A stretch of DNA of 45,108 nucleotides from positions 1 to 45,108 of the IMG/VR virus record IMGVR_UViG_3300036669_000019; one strand, given 5' to 3'. A program made the translations under genes and the position numbers. The notes below the pieces were generated by a model that saw only the letters and a program-made list of their open reading frames with translations, had not been told where the DNA came from and did not search any database. The stretch is from a virus. This document shows, in pieces, positions 1 to 8,813 of the stretch (positions are counted from its first letter, which is position 1; each line of letters opens with the position of its first letter).

Positions 1-67
1 CTTTTACTATCTGCCATTTGTTTGTTTATATTTATTGTTATATATTAAATATCTAAAATGTTTTTCT

Positions 68-316
68 CTACTGCTTATAATCGTATTTATCAACGATATA
101 GTTTTTGAAGTTTTTAACAACATTCATGTGGTCTAGGATTATAGATACAAGAGGTTGTAGTAATTTTAAAAATGTATTCATTGTATCATTCTTATATATA
201 TGTGGGCTTAGGCTATTATCTAGTACCGATTCATCATATTTGACAAAGGAAGTATTATCATTATGTCTGCTTTTCATAAACAATAATTCAGAATTTTGTT
301 TCTTCTCGTATAGCAT
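68..316 (-). CDS. hypothetical protein downstream of baseplate gene
   Basis: An 82-residue protein that I do not recognise. Its ATG overlaps the TAA of the upstream baseplate-like gene (TAATG at 314-318), so the two are probably translationally coupled. This tight junction is the main reason to call it real. The sequence is polar, with a hydrophobic stretch around residues 50-62 and a basic/aromatic C-terminus, and has no clear signal peptide. Position suggests a small baseplate or tail accessory protein, but that is inference only. An overlapping plus-strand frame at 105-338 is treated as a shadow. Confidence 0.6.
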   Translation of the reverse strand: MLYEKKQNSELLFMKSRHNDNTSFVKYDESVLDNSLSPHIYKNDTMNTFLKLLQPLVSIILDHMNVVKNFKNYIVDKYDYKQ

Positions 317-2043
317 TATGAATTTGGTTTATTTTTAGAATCAACAGTTCCCTTTTTAATTATATTCACAGACTTCATTTGATTAACATCTATATCTGTA
401 GAATAGTATATATCATTACGATCATAAAACCCACCTCTTATTATAGGCAATTCTTCTGGTTCAAATATAATATCACCTAACACTGGATCTAATCCAATGA
501 CTTCATTTGGGTTATAAGATACTGACTTCTTTATGGATATATCATTGTTGTACTTGGAGTCAAATTTAGCTAGGCTATTTTTTTGCCTATTTATATTCTC
601 TCTATGATAGTCTTCATTTTTTTTACTTATGAATTTAACATCAACCGAATGTATATCTGTTATAGTTGACAATTCACGTATTAGGTCTAACTTAGGTATT
701 CTGTCTATTCTTCTCAAATCTAAGAAATACTCGGATATTTTATCTAATATTTGTGCATTTACAGAATCATCGGTTGTGTCAGAATATGGTATTACAAAAA
801 CATTCATAACATAATATGATAATTTTGGTGAGTCTATTCTATATTTTCTAGTAAGTTGTATTGTTCCACTAGATTTGAGATATTTATCTATTTTAGATTT
901 TTCATATCTATCTAACTCAAAGGCTCTTTTATCTATTGTAAAATAATCAGCATTTTGGTTTTTGAATAGTCTTACATTTGGTGTTGCAACTATAAATATA
1001 GTACCAGTCCTTTCATATGCATTAACATGTGAGAAAACACCTAATTTTTTAATTTGATATGCATACTGTTGAGGTAATGCTAATACAAAATTATTACTAG
1101 ATATTGGTAATATATTTTTGGTAAACTCTATGCTTTCTGCATCAGCACCAAAGTTTACATCAGTATATATGTCTATATTAAATACATCAGTAGGATCAAT
1201 AACCTCACCATTTCCATCTATTACATCCCCAACGAATCTCCAGTCATTTCTAGTTCTTCTGAATATATTACCATTAGAACCATCTGTTAATAAATAATTA
1301 ACAGTTATAATAGATCCTATCTTTGGAATAGCACCAAATCCAGAGTTCCCGAATATTATATCAACACCACCATTAAACCCAGTTCTTATAACACATGCCT
1401 CTTCTTCTGGTATCATTTCCCATATGTGTTTTTTGGATTCCCAAACATCTCCATTAACAGTAACTTCAACATTAAAATTTTCTATGTCTCTTTGTCCAGG
1501 ATTTCTAACTGAATAGGTTTGTAATTGAGATCCATCACCTGTATATCGCCTTACTTCCCACCTACCTTGAATTATTGGTAAGAATAAGCTATAATTTGGT
1601 GTTATCTTATGTGTGATAGTATCAACGCCTAGGTTAATAGAATAATCTAATGAATTAGTATTGTTTCTAATTAGAGTTCTATTTGTAAATGTAATTCTAC
1701 CACCAGGTATGCTACTTGATATATCAGAGTCTGTTTTAAGTGTCATTCTTATTGTACCAGATGAACTAATTGCTCTACCTGGTATATGACCAGCTGCTAT
1801 TGCTTCGTTTCTTATTATTCTAGGATTGTTAGACCCTGGATTGGTTAAGTCAAATTGACTTATTGAGTTTTTTAGATACAATAGTGACATTTGGTGTAAG
1901 TTTTGCACAACATATAATATCTGACCATAAGGAGAGGCGGGGGAGAACAACACACCAGCTTTATTATAAGTCTCTCTTAGATACCTCTCGATTTCTTCCT
2001 TTATACCACTAAAGGTTATTTCTGAAAATTTAGTAACTGACAT
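316..2043 (-). CDS. baseplate wedge protein, gp6/baseplate J-like
   Basis: A 575-residue protein resembling baseplate wedge subunits of contractile-tailed phages (T4 gp6, baseplate J-like family). These proteins form the inner wedge ring that links the tail hub to the peripheral baseplate. Seen in sequence: an N-terminal helical region containing SPYGQILYVVQNL (about residues 37-49), a segment with RNEAIAAGHIPGRA and IPGGRITF, and a central block with IIFGNSGFGAIPKIGS and VNYLLTDGSNG of the kind found in J-like proteins. A beta-rich C-terminal half follows. T4 gp6 is longer (about 660 residues). The ATG at 2043 lies directly downstream of the small gene ending at 2058. The family call rests on motif resemblance; another baseplate subunit is possible. 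Confidence 0.65.
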   Translation of the reverse strand: MSVTKFSEITFSGIKEEIERYLRETYNKAGVLFSPASPYGQILYVVQNLHQMSLLYLKNSISQFDLTNPGSNNPRIIRNEAIAAGHIPGRAISSSGTIRMTLKTDSDISSSIPGGRITFTNRTLIRNNTNSLDYSINLGVDTITHKITPNYSLFLPIIQGRWEVRRYTGDGSQLQTYSVRNPGQRDIENFNVEVTVNGDVWESKKHIWEMIPEEEACVIRTGFNGGVDIIFGNSGFGAIPKIGSIITVNYLLTDGSNGNIFRRTRNDWRFVGDVIDGNGEVIDPTDVFNIDIYTDVNFGADAESIEFTKNILPISSNNFVLALPQQYAYQIKKLGVFSHVNAYERTGTIFIVATPNVRLFKNQNADYFTIDKRAFELDRYEKSKIDKYLKSSGTIQLTRKYRIDSPKLSYYVMNVFVIPYSDTTDDSVNAQILDKISEYFLDLRRIDRIPKLDLIRELSTITDIHSVDVKFISKKNEDYHRENINRQKNSLAKFDSKYNNDISIKKSVSYNPNEVIGLDPVLGDIIFEPEELPIIRGGFYDRNDIYYSTDIDVNQMKSVNIIKKGTVDSKNKPNS

Positions 2044-2057
2044 ATTATTTTATTGTT

Positions 2058-2387
2058 TTATTTTTTCTCAATATCTCTTATGTAATCATAATCAAATCTA
2101 TCCTTTTCAAAAATATCTTTAACATCACTTGTAAATTTATCAATACTAGAATTTCTTTCTACGAGGTAAGAGTCCTCTAGCATAGGATTTGACTTATACG
2201 ACCATTTAAATTCTTCTCTCTCTAGATCTTCTTTCTTAATTATAGAAAACATAGTCCTATTTTCCTCATTAACAACTATTTCTATATAATTGCTATGTTT
2301 TTTGTTATATTTTTCTACTATTTCTACTGAAGAAAACTTATCTGATAAGTCAGAGTGTATTTTATTTATATTTTTCTTTAACCCCAT
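2058..2387 (-). CDS. hypothetical small acidic/basic protein
   Basis: A protein of about 109 residues that I do not recognise, rich in charged residues. It lies 14 bases upstream of the baseplate gene and is probably co-transcribed with it. The frame is open back to a GTG at 2426. I prefer the ATG at 2387 because a TTTAATATATA-like promoter candidate (2401-2412) lies between the two starts, followed by the A-rich leader AAAGAAAAATAAAG. The longer version would add 13 residues. The genomic position suggests a virion assembly or baseplate accessory role, without direct evidence. Confidence 0.55.
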   Translation of the reverse strand: MGLKKNINKIHSDLSDKFSSVEIVEKYNKKHSNYIEIVVNEENRTMFSIIKKEDLEREEFKWSYKSNPMLEDSYLVERNSSIDKFTSDVKDIFEKDRFDYDYIRDIEKK

Positions 2388-2400
2388 CTTTATTTTTCTT

Positions 2401-2412
2401 TTATATATTAAA
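2401..2412 (-). promoter_or_regulatory. candidate phage promoter element (TTTAATATATAA)
   Basis: On the minus strand this reads TTTAATATATAA, 13 bases before the ATG at 2387. The same element recurs close upstream of many genes in this window, so it probably acts as a -10-like promoter box. It sits inside the longer GTG-started frame, which argues for the ATG start. Confidence 0.4.
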
Positions 2413-2474
2413 TTTATCAATCCCACCTATTCATTAATGTATTTAAGACATTAGTTGCATTTCCATTTGAGAAA

Positions 2475-2486
2475 TTAAATATATAA
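2475..2486 (+). promoter_or_regulatory. candidate phage promoter element
   Basis: TTAAATATATAA about 34 bases before the ATG at 2521, a close variant of the element seen before other genes here. The leader that follows is A-rich and has no Shine-Dalgarno sequence. Confidence 0.35.
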
Positions 2487-2520
2487 TACACTTAAAGGTT
2501 AAAAAATAATTTAAAAACGA

Positions 2521-3237
2521 ATGGGTTTCTCAGACATAAGACAATTAATAGATGAGTATGGTGTGTTAGGCATTTTGTCTATTGTTGCCATATTTTCAAT
2601 AGTATCTATTGTTAAAAGTAGGTGGTTTGGTGATATTGTTAGCAACTTCTATACAAGTATTATAAAAAGATTTATGAGAAGTAAAACAAAGACATCAAAG
2701 CCAATTAAGGATGCTACTGAATCAGATGTACTGAATCATGACATATTTAATTATGTTGATTACTGGACTATATCTAAACTTCCTGCATTACAACTTTCGA
2801 CTGCATATAGGACTGTTGTATTTAGAAAATATTTGACAATATTCTTAGCTTCTTATAAAAAAAACATTTATAATTATGTTGATTGTAAAAATTATCAAGA
2901 TATGGATCAAGCAGAACTATCAACTTCTTTACTGAATCTGTTGAATATCATAATTTATGATTATGAAAAAGAGGCTAATGATGTTGGTATTCCACAAATA
3001 GTTATAGATAAAATGAGAGTTAAGAACAACTCTAATATATCATTAACTATAGATTTGATAGAGGGGATTTGTAGTTCACAATTTTATGAGTCTACTAAAA
3101 ATTTATTGAAAATATATTCAATATTAAATATTATTCTATCTATACTAGAAAGTACTATATCAGGATCAGAGGCTGTTTGTGACTCTATAAATGGTAAGCT
3201 AAGTGGAAATACATTTGAGGGTAAGATAGAACCATAA
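2521..3237 (+). CDS. predicted N-terminally membrane-anchored protein
   Basis: A 238-residue protein that I do not recognise. Residues about 14-32 (VLGILSIVAIFSIVSIVKS) form one hydrophobic transmembrane segment followed by basic residues, suggesting an N-out/C-in anchor with a mostly helical cytoplasmic domain. A second mildly hydrophobic helix lies near residues 198-212. The gene converges on the guanylate-kinase-like gene with 7 bases between the stops, and has its own promoter candidate at 2475-2486. A role at the host membrane, such as superinfection exclusion or lysis control, would be speculation. Confidence 0.65.
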   Translation: MGFSDIRQLIDEYGVLGILSIVAIFSIVSIVKSRWFGDIVSNFYTSIIKRFMRSKTKTSKPIKDATESDVLNHDIFNYVDYWTISKLPALQLSTAYRTVVFRKYLTIFLASYKKNIYNYVDCKNYQDMDQAELSTSLLNLLNIIIYDYEKEANDVGIPQIVIDKMRVKNNSNISLTIDLIEGICSSQFYESTKNLLKIYSILNIILSILESTISGSEAVCDSINGKLSGNTFEGKIEP

Positions 3238-3244
3238 TATTAAA

Positions 3245-3802
3245 TTAAAGTCTTTTAATGGAATTTTTTATTATGTCAATTATATTGGATGTATCAAAAA
3301 AAGTATCAGTGATTTGTAAATCATAAATATTAAAATCTTTAAAGTCTATATCATCCCCAATGAATCTTCGAGATACACTATCACTGTGGTCATTTCTATT
3401 AATAACTCTTTTTTTTCTAACATCTTTATCTATATCTAGATATATTACAAATATGCTATCTCTTTGGTTGTTTTTTAAGTATGAATTGATTTCATGTGGT
3501 GTCATTACCATAAAATCAGAGGTATTAAAATTATCTAGAGTTATACCATAATACCAGATTGGTTTATCTAAACTAGATGTTATCTCTATTTTTTGATATA
3601 TTACCATCTCATTATTTTTTATATAGTGTTCGAATTTTTTATTATTAGTATAATGGTAAGTTATATTATGTTTCTCATTCTTCCGAATTGGACGTGTTGT
3701 ATATTTTAAACACTTTACCATATTTTCTTTATCTAAACTATCCATTAAGTAATCTTTACCAGATCCACTTTTCCCAACTATTATTATTTTCTTATTAAAC
3801 AC
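3245..3802 (-). CDS. guanylate kinase-like P-loop nucleotide kinase
   Basis: A 185-residue P-loop protein. It has a Walker A motif GKSGSGKD (residues 10-17), with Asp in place of the usual Ser/Thr. The segment YTTRPIRKNE (about 34-43) matches the guanylate-kinase substrate-binding signature TTRxxRxxE, and an Arg-rich lid (RKKRVINRND, later RR) precedes a DxxDF motif. Guanylate kinases convert GMP to GDP with ATP; phages use such enzymes to supply dNTPs. Length is near the family norm of about 190-200. It may instead phosphorylate another (d)NMP. The minus-strand gene lies just beyond the LRR cluster in the direction of transcription. Confidence 0.65.
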   Translation of the reverse strand: MFNKKIIIVGKSGSGKDYLMDSLDKENMVKCLKYTTRPIRKNEKHNITYHYTNNKKFEHYIKNNEMVIYQKIEITSSLDKPIWYYGITLDNFNTSDFMVMTPHEINSYLKNNQRDSIFVIYLDIDKDVRKKRVINRNDHSDSVSRRFIGDDIDFKDFNIYDLQITDTFFDTSNIIDIIKNSIKRL

Positions 3803-3849
3803 AAATAACTTTTTTAATTATATACCATAAACATTTTAAGTTTATATTA

Positions 3850-4644
3850 TTATTCTATTATTTTATATTCTTTTTTAATTTTTTCTAAGTCTGGCATTTC
3901 TAAGTCATTATCTCTAATGAATGTTTGTAGCCTATCTAACATAACAGTATCTCTGTTTCTAACTATTTCATAGTCTATGAAGTCTTCTATTAAAAAGCTA
4001 TTAGCACTTCTGATAAAGGTATATACCAAGAGATATACTTTGTTTTCCTCTATATCTATAATTCCATTTACTTCTGGGAAATGTTCTAAATCTGTTAATC
4101 TGTTAATATTACAAAGAAAATCACCACCTACTGTTTGTGGACAATCTTCTAATGATTCTAGCTTATTATGAGAACAATAAAAATCACCATCTACTGTTTG
4201 TGGGCTACCTTTTAATGTCTCTAATTTATTGCGATGTACCATATAAATACCACCTACTGTTTGTGGTCCACCAACCAAAGTCTTTAAATTATTCAGAAAA
4301 CAATAAAATCCACCACTTATTATCTGTGGCCCACCTTCTAATGATTCTAATCCATTACCATGGCAACTAAAGCTACCACCTACTGTTTGTGGGCAACCTT
4401 CTAATGATTTCAATTTGTTAAAATTACAACTAAAACTACCACTCACATAACTAAATCTAAGTGGTAGTCTCATTAATTTTAAATCATTTAAATCAACATC
4501 TCCATCAACATCGATACTCAAATCATCATTGATAGTGTAATTCTCTATATTATATTTTTTACATGCTTTTACAACACCATTTCTTGTCTTTGGGAATTTA
4601 AGACTTACACTCTCAAATATTTTATAGGATTTTATGTGTCTCAT
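3850..4644 (-). CDS. LRR paralogue 12 (last of tandem array), five repeats
   Basis: Family description for the cluster: each protein has an N-terminal segment like MKHIKPYKIFES, a domain of about 50 residues (NYTINDDLSIDVDG core), a variable run of 21-residue LRR-like repeats (consensus LxxLEGxPQTVxGxFxC), a cap (LEHFPEV) and a conserved C-terminal domain of about 60 residues ending HYKIIE. The N-terminus resembles T4 capsid-targeting sequences, with a possible cleavage after IFE. This copy has 264 residues and five repeats; one lacks the usual Phe-x-Cys (IYMVHRN). Its N-terminus (MRHIKSYKIFESVSLKFPKT) is the most divergent of the set. Molecular function is unknown; protein binding is the expected role of LRRs. 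Confidence 0.85.
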   Translation of the reverse strand: MRHIKSYKIFESVSLKFPKTRNGVVKACKKYNIENYTINDDLSIDVDGDVDLNDLKLMRLPLRFSYVSGSFSCNFNKLKSLEGCPQTVGGSFSCHGNGLESLEGGPQIISGGFYCFLNNLKTLVGGPQTVGGIYMVHRNKLETLKGSPQTVDGDFYCSHNKLESLEDCPQTVGGDFLCNINRLTDLEHFPEVNGIIDIEENKVYLLVYTFIRSANSFLIEDFIDYEIVRNRDTVMLDRLQTFIRDNDLEMPDLEKIKKEYKIIE

Positions 4645-4646
4645 GT

Positions 4647-5312
4647 TTATTCTATTATTTTATAGTGTTTTTTAATTTCTTCTAAGTCAGGCATTTCTAA
4701 ATCGTTATCCCTTATGAAGGTTTGTAATCTATCTAACATAACAGTATCTTTGTTTCTAAGTATTTCATAGTCATTAAAATCTTCTATCATAAATCTATCA
4801 GCATTTTTTATAAAAGTGTATACTAATAGATTTACTGTGTTTTTCTTTATATATATTCTACCATCTACTTCTGAGATGTGTTCTAAGTCTTTTAATTTAT
4901 TATTAGAACAATCAAAATCACCACTTATTGTTTGTGGACAACCTTCTAGTGATTTTAATTCATTTTTATAACAATAGAAACTACCACTTACTGTTTGTGG
5001 ACACCCTTCTAATGTTTTTAATTCATTTTGGCTACATTGAAAACCACCTACTGTTTGTGGACACCCTTCTAATGTTTTTAATTCATTATCATAACATAGA
5101 AATGCACCACTCACATAACTAAATCTAAGTGGTAAGTATTCTAAATTTTTACTATATAAATGAACACCACCATCAACATCGATACTTAAATCATCATTAA
5201 TAGTATAGTTTTTTATTCTATACCTTTCACACACTTCTATAACTTCCTTTCTTGTAGTTGGGAAATTAGGACTAGCACTCTCAAATATCTCGTAAGGTTT
5301 TATATGTTTCAT
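4647..5312 (-). CDS. LRR paralogue 11, three repeats
   Basis: A 221-residue member of the tandem family, 2 bases from the next copy. It has three repeats, the first shortened to 20 residues (QTVGGFQC instead of QTVGGDFxC). The cap is unusual (LEHISEVDG in place of LEHFPEVNG). Its N-terminus MKHIKPYEIFES keeps the (I)-x-E-S site. The C-terminal domain begins LVYTFIKNADRFMIEDF. Confidence 0.85.
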   Translation of the reverse strand: MKHIKPYEIFESASPNFPTTRKEVIEVCERYRIKNYTINDDLSIDVDGGVHLYSKNLEYLPLRFSYVSGAFLCYDNELKTLEGCPQTVGGFQCSQNELKTLEGCPQTVSGSFYCYKNELKSLEGCPQTISGDFDCSNNKLKDLEHISEVDGRIYIKKNTVNLLVYTFIKNADRFMIEDFNDYEILRNKDTVMLDRLQTFIRDNDLEMPDLEEIKKHYKIIE

Positions 5313-5314
5313 GT

Positions 5315-6109
5315 TTATTCTATTATTTTATAATGTTTTTTTATTTCTTTTAAGTCTGGCATCATTAAATCATTATCACTAATAAAGGTCTCTAGTCTAT
5401 CTAACATAACAGTATCCCTGTTTCTAACTATTTCATAGTCTATAAAGTCTTCTATCATAAAGCTATCAGCTTTTTTAATAAAGGTATACACTAGTAAATA
5501 TACTGTGTTTTCCTCTATATTTATACTACCACTTACTTCTGGGAAGTATTCTAAGTCTTTTAATTTATTATAGACACAATAAAAATCACCACCTACTGTT
5601 TGTGGACTGCCTTCTAATGTCTCTAATTTATTTCTATAACAACTAAATCTACCATCTACTGTTTGTGGACAGCCTTCTAATGATACCAATTCATTTTCAT
5701 AACAAGTAAAATCACCACCCACTGTCTGTGGACAACCTTCTAATGTTTCTAGATAATTTTTAGAACAATCAAAATCACCACCAACCGTTTGTGGACAACC
5801 TTCTAATGATACTAAATCATTAATATTACAATAAAAATCACCCTTTACTGTTCGTGGACTACCTTCTAATGTCTTTAATTTATTACGATTACAATCAAAA
5901 TCACCACCTACGTAGTTAAATTTAAGTGGTAGATATTCTAAGCCATTACTAGTTAAGGAAACATCACCATCAACATCAATACTTAAATCATCATTAATAG
6001 TATAGTTTTCTATTCTATACCTTTTACACACTTTTATAACACCATCTCTAGTAGTTGGGAAGTTAGGACTATTGCTTTCGAATATCTTGTAACGTTTTAT
6101 GTGTTTCAT
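5315..6109 (-). CDS. LRR paralogue 10, five repeats
   Basis: A 264-residue member with five regular repeats and N-terminus MKHIKRYKIFES. The segment GDVSLTSNGLEYLPLKFNYV is identical to that of the neighbouring upstream copy (6111-6779), although their repeat regions differ in number and sequence. That pattern points to recent duplication or gene conversion of the N-terminal half. The C-terminal domain carries small changes (ETFISDNDLMMPDLKEIKK). Confidence 0.85.
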   Translation of the reverse strand: MKHIKRYKIFESNSPNFPTTRDGVIKVCKRYRIENYTINDDLSIDVDGDVSLTSNGLEYLPLKFNYVGGDFDCNRNKLKTLEGSPRTVKGDFYCNINDLVSLEGCPQTVGGDFDCSKNYLETLEGCPQTVGGDFTCYENELVSLEGCPQTVDGRFSCYRNKLETLEGSPQTVGGDFYCVYNKLKDLEYFPEVSGSINIEENTVYLLVYTFIKKADSFMIEDFIDYEIVRNRDTVMLDRLETFISDNDLMMPDLKEIKKHYKIIE

Positions 6110-6110
6110 T

Positions 6111-6779
6111 CTATTCTATTATTTTATAGTGTTTTTTAATATCTTCTAAGTCAGGCATTTCTAAATCATTATCCCTTATAAATGTTTGAAGCCTATCTAA
6201 CATAACAGTATCTCGGTTTCTGACTATTTCATAGTCGTTAAAATCTTCTATCATAAAGCTATCAGCATTTTCAATAAAAGTATACACTAGTAAATATACT
6301 GTGTTTTCCTCTATATTTATACTACCACTTACTTCTGGGAAATGTTCTAAGTCTCTTAATTCATTAAAGCTACAATAAAAATTACCACCTACTGTTTGTG
6401 GGCTACCTTCTAATGTCTTTAATTCATTATGAGAACAATCAAAAAAACCATCTACTGTTTGTGGACAACCTTCTAATGTTTTTAATTTATTACTATGGCA
6501 ATAAAAATGACCACCTACTGTTTTAGGACTACCTTTTAATGATTTTAATTCATTTTTATAACAATAAAAACTCCCACTTACATAATTAAATTTAAGTGGT
6601 AGATATTCTAAGCCATTACTAGTTAAGGAAACATCACCATCAACATCAATACTTAAATCATCGTTGATAGTATAGTTCTCTATTACATACTTTTCGCACA
6701 CTTCCACAACTTCATCTCTTGTAGTTGGGAAATTAGGGCTAGTGCTTTCGAATATTTTATAGGGTTTTATATGTTTCAT
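6111..6779 (-). CDS. LRR paralogue 9, three repeats
   Basis: A 222-residue member with three repeats and N-terminus MKHIKPYKIFES. It is the last copy before the unrelated Gly/Ser-rich gene at 6781-7293 and starts 1 base after that gene's stop, so the LRR operon is probably read through the intruder. It shares its pre-repeat segment with the 5315-6109 copy. Confidence 0.85.
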   Translation of the reverse strand: MKHIKPYKIFESTSPNFPTTRDEVVEVCEKYVIENYTINDDLSIDVDGDVSLTSNGLEYLPLKFNYVSGSFYCYKNELKSLKGSPKTVGGHFYCHSNKLKTLEGCPQTVDGFFDCSHNELKTLEGSPQTVGGNFYCSFNELRDLEHFPEVSGSINIEENTVYLLVYTFIENADSFMIEDFNDYEIVRNRDTVMLDRLQTFIRDNDLEMPDLEDIKKHYKIIE

Positions 6780-6780
6780 T

Positions 6781-7293
6781 TTACTTTTTTATTGTGGTAA
6801 ACTCTTTTTTTAAGAAGTTATTGAAATTCATAACAGATTTGCCCTTCTTGCTATCATCTTTAACACCATTCTTATCATCTTTTTTCTTCTGATTGAATGA
6901 ATTTCTAAGAGCTTTTAAATCTATTTTCTTCTCTCTTGACTTCTTACCAGTCATAGCACCATGATTTCTACCCATCGGTACCATTTGGAAAACCCTATTA
7001 TTACCACTTGGATTATAAGGTGCTGCCACATCACCAGATCCAGATGTTCCACCATTGCTTGCCCAGCTAGTTCCTATAGTCTGACCACCAAGACCTGATG
7101 GTTGTGATGAGACGATAGCTCCTGCTCCACCACCTGCTGATGGTCCGCCAGTAGCCGAAGTGTTTTCAGTTAGTTTTGATTCTTCTATTTTTATAGCATC
7201 TAAAACGTTATACATTTTCAAACTACTAAGCTCTCTATTACTTATTAATTTACTCTTTAAATTATAAAGTTGTTCTAAATTAAGATTTTTCAT
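6781..7293 (-). CDS. Gly/Ser-rich protein inserted in LRR cluster
   Basis: A 170-residue protein that I do not recognise. Residues 1-45 look helical and include IKIEESKLTEN. Residues about 46-105 are a low-complexity Gly/Ala/Ser/Asn/Pro region, followed by MVPMGRNHGAM and a Lys-rich tail (KKSREKKIDLKALRNSF, then KKKDDKNGVKDDSKKGK). The basic, disordered composition would fit a virion-internal or scaffolding-core protein, and IEE-S and LTE-N resemble prohead-protease sites, but this is inference. It is the only non-LRR gene inside the cluster; a 49-base gap (7294-7342) with an A+T-rich promoter-like stretch separates it from the preceding copy. Confidence 0.65.
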   Translation of the reverse strand: MKNLNLEQLYNLKSKLISNRELSSLKMYNVLDAIKIEESKLTENTSATGGPSAGGGAGAIVSSQPSGLGGQTIGTSWASNGGTSGSGDVAAPYNPSGNNRVFQMVPMGRNHGAMTGKKSREKKIDLKALRNSFNQKKKDDKNGVKDDSKKGKSVMNFNNFLKKEFTTIKK

Positions 7294-7342
7294 ATTCTTT
7301 TAAACCATTTAAAGTATATATAAAAATAAGATAATGTATTAG

Positions 7343-8014
7343 TTATTCTATTATTTTATAGTGTTTTTTTACTTCTTCTAAATTAGGCATTTCTAAATCA
7401 AATCCTTCTATGAATGTTTGGAGTCTATCTAACATAACGGTATTACCATTTCTAACTATTTCATAGTCGTTAAAATCTTCTATCATAAATATATCAGCAT
7501 TATCAATGAAAGTATACACAAGAGAATATATTGGATTTTTATAACCTATAATTACATCACCATTTACTTCTGGGAAGTATTCTAAATCTGTTAATTTATT
7601 ATAAGAACAATCAAAAACACCACTTACTGTTTGTGGACAACCTTCTAATGTCTTTAATTCATTATGGGAACAGTCAAAATCACCACCTACTGTTTGTGGA
7701 CAACCTTCTAATGTCTTTAATTGATTACCATAGCAATAAAAGCCACCACCTACTGTTTGTGGACAACCTTCTAACGATTTTAATCCATTATAATAACACC
7801 TAAATTCACCACTCACATAATTAAATTTAAGTGGTAAATATTCTAAGTCTTCTCCCCCTAAATCAAAACCATCATCAACATCAATACTTAAATCATCATT
7901 AATAGTGTAGTTATCTATTCCATACTTATTACATACTTCTATAACTTCCTCTCTTGTAGTTGGGAAGTTAAGACTAGCACTCTCGAATATTTTATAAGGT
8001 TTTATATGTTTCAT
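7343..8014 (-). CDS. LRR paralogue 8, three repeats
   Basis: A 223-residue member with three repeats. N-terminus MKHIKPYKIFESASLNFP. Its cap carries a one-residue insertion (DVIIGYKNPIYSL). The C-terminal domain has IEGFDLEMPNLEEVKK where most copies have IRDNDLEMPDLEEIKK; the IEGFDLEMP variant reappears in the first copy (12415-13083), another sign of exchange between non-adjacent members. Confidence 0.85.
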   Translation of the reverse strand: MKHIKPYKIFESASLNFPTTREEVIEVCNKYGIDNYTINDDLSIDVDDGFDLGGEDLEYLPLKFNYVSGEFRCYYNGLKSLEGCPQTVGGGFYCYGNQLKTLEGCPQTVGGDFDCSHNELKTLEGCPQTVSGVFDCSYNKLTDLEYFPEVNGDVIIGYKNPIYSLVYTFIDNADIFMIEDFNDYEIVRNGNTVMLDRLQTFIEGFDLEMPNLEEVKKHYKIIE

Positions 8015-8016
8015 TT

Positions 8017-8811
8017 CTATTCTATTATTTTATAGTGTTTTTTAATATCTTCTAAATCAGGCATTTCTAAATTATTATCCCTTATGAAAGTTTGAAGCCT
8101 GTCTAACATAACAGTATCACCATTTCTAACAATCTCATAGTCTACGAAGTCTTCTATCATAAAGCTATCCGCTTTATTGATAAAGGTATACACTAATAAA
8201 TTTGCTGTGTTTTCCTCTATATCTATAATTCCATTTACTTCTGGGAAGTGTTCTAAGTCTTTTAATTTATTCCAAGAACAATCAAAATCCCCACTTACTG
8301 TGCTTGGACTACCCTCTAGTGATTTTAAATAATTGGTGTTACAATCAAAACCCCCATTTACTGTTTGTGGACTACCTTCTAATGTCTTTAATTCATTATA
8401 AGGACATCTAAAATCACCACCTACTGTTAGTGGGCTACCTTCTAACGATACTAATTCATTATCAGAACAACTAAAATCACCACCTACTGTTAGTGGACTA
8501 CCTTCTAATGTTTTTAATTCATTATCATAACAATAAAAATGACTATCTACTGTTTGTGGACAACCTTTTAACGATACTAGTCTATTTCCATTACAATCAA
8601 AACCACTACTCACATAATTAAATCTAAGTGGTAAGTATTCTAAATTTCTACTAGTTAAATAAACATCACCATCAACATCAATACTTAAATCATCATTAAT
8701 ACTGTAGTTTCTTATATCATATTTTTTACACACTTCTATAACTTCCTCTCTCGTAGTTGGGAAGTTAGGACTTTTATTCTCGAATATTTTATAGTGTTTT
8801 ATATGTCTCAT
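8017..8811 (-). CDS. LRR paralogue 7, five repeats
   Basis: A 264-residue member, N-terminus MRHIKHYKIFENKSPNFP, so the putative cleavage site reads IFE-N. Five repeats; two successive ones use SPLTVGGDF instead of PQTV, and the fifth uses SPSTVSGDF. The C-terminal domain is close to consensus. Confidence 0.85.
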   Translation of the reverse strand: MRHIKHYKIFENKSPNFPTTREEVIEVCKKYDIRNYSINDDLSIDVDGDVYLTSRNLEYLPLRFNYVSSGFDCNGNRLVSLKGCPQTVDSHFYCYDNELKTLEGSPLTVGGDFSCSDNELVSLEGSPLTVGGDFRCPYNELKTLEGSPQTVNGGFDCNTNYLKSLEGSPSTVSGDFDCSWNKLKDLEHFPEVNGIIDIEENTANLLVYTFINKADSFMIEDFVDYEIVRNGDTVMLDRLQTFIRDNNLEMPDLEDIKKHYKIIE

Positions 8812-8813
8812 GT

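Noticed and set aside
4137-4370. Plus-strand frames with repeated LLFVG/LLMSLI peptides across the LRR cluster
   Set aside because: They arise from reading the LRR repeats backwards and are not conserved in length between copies.
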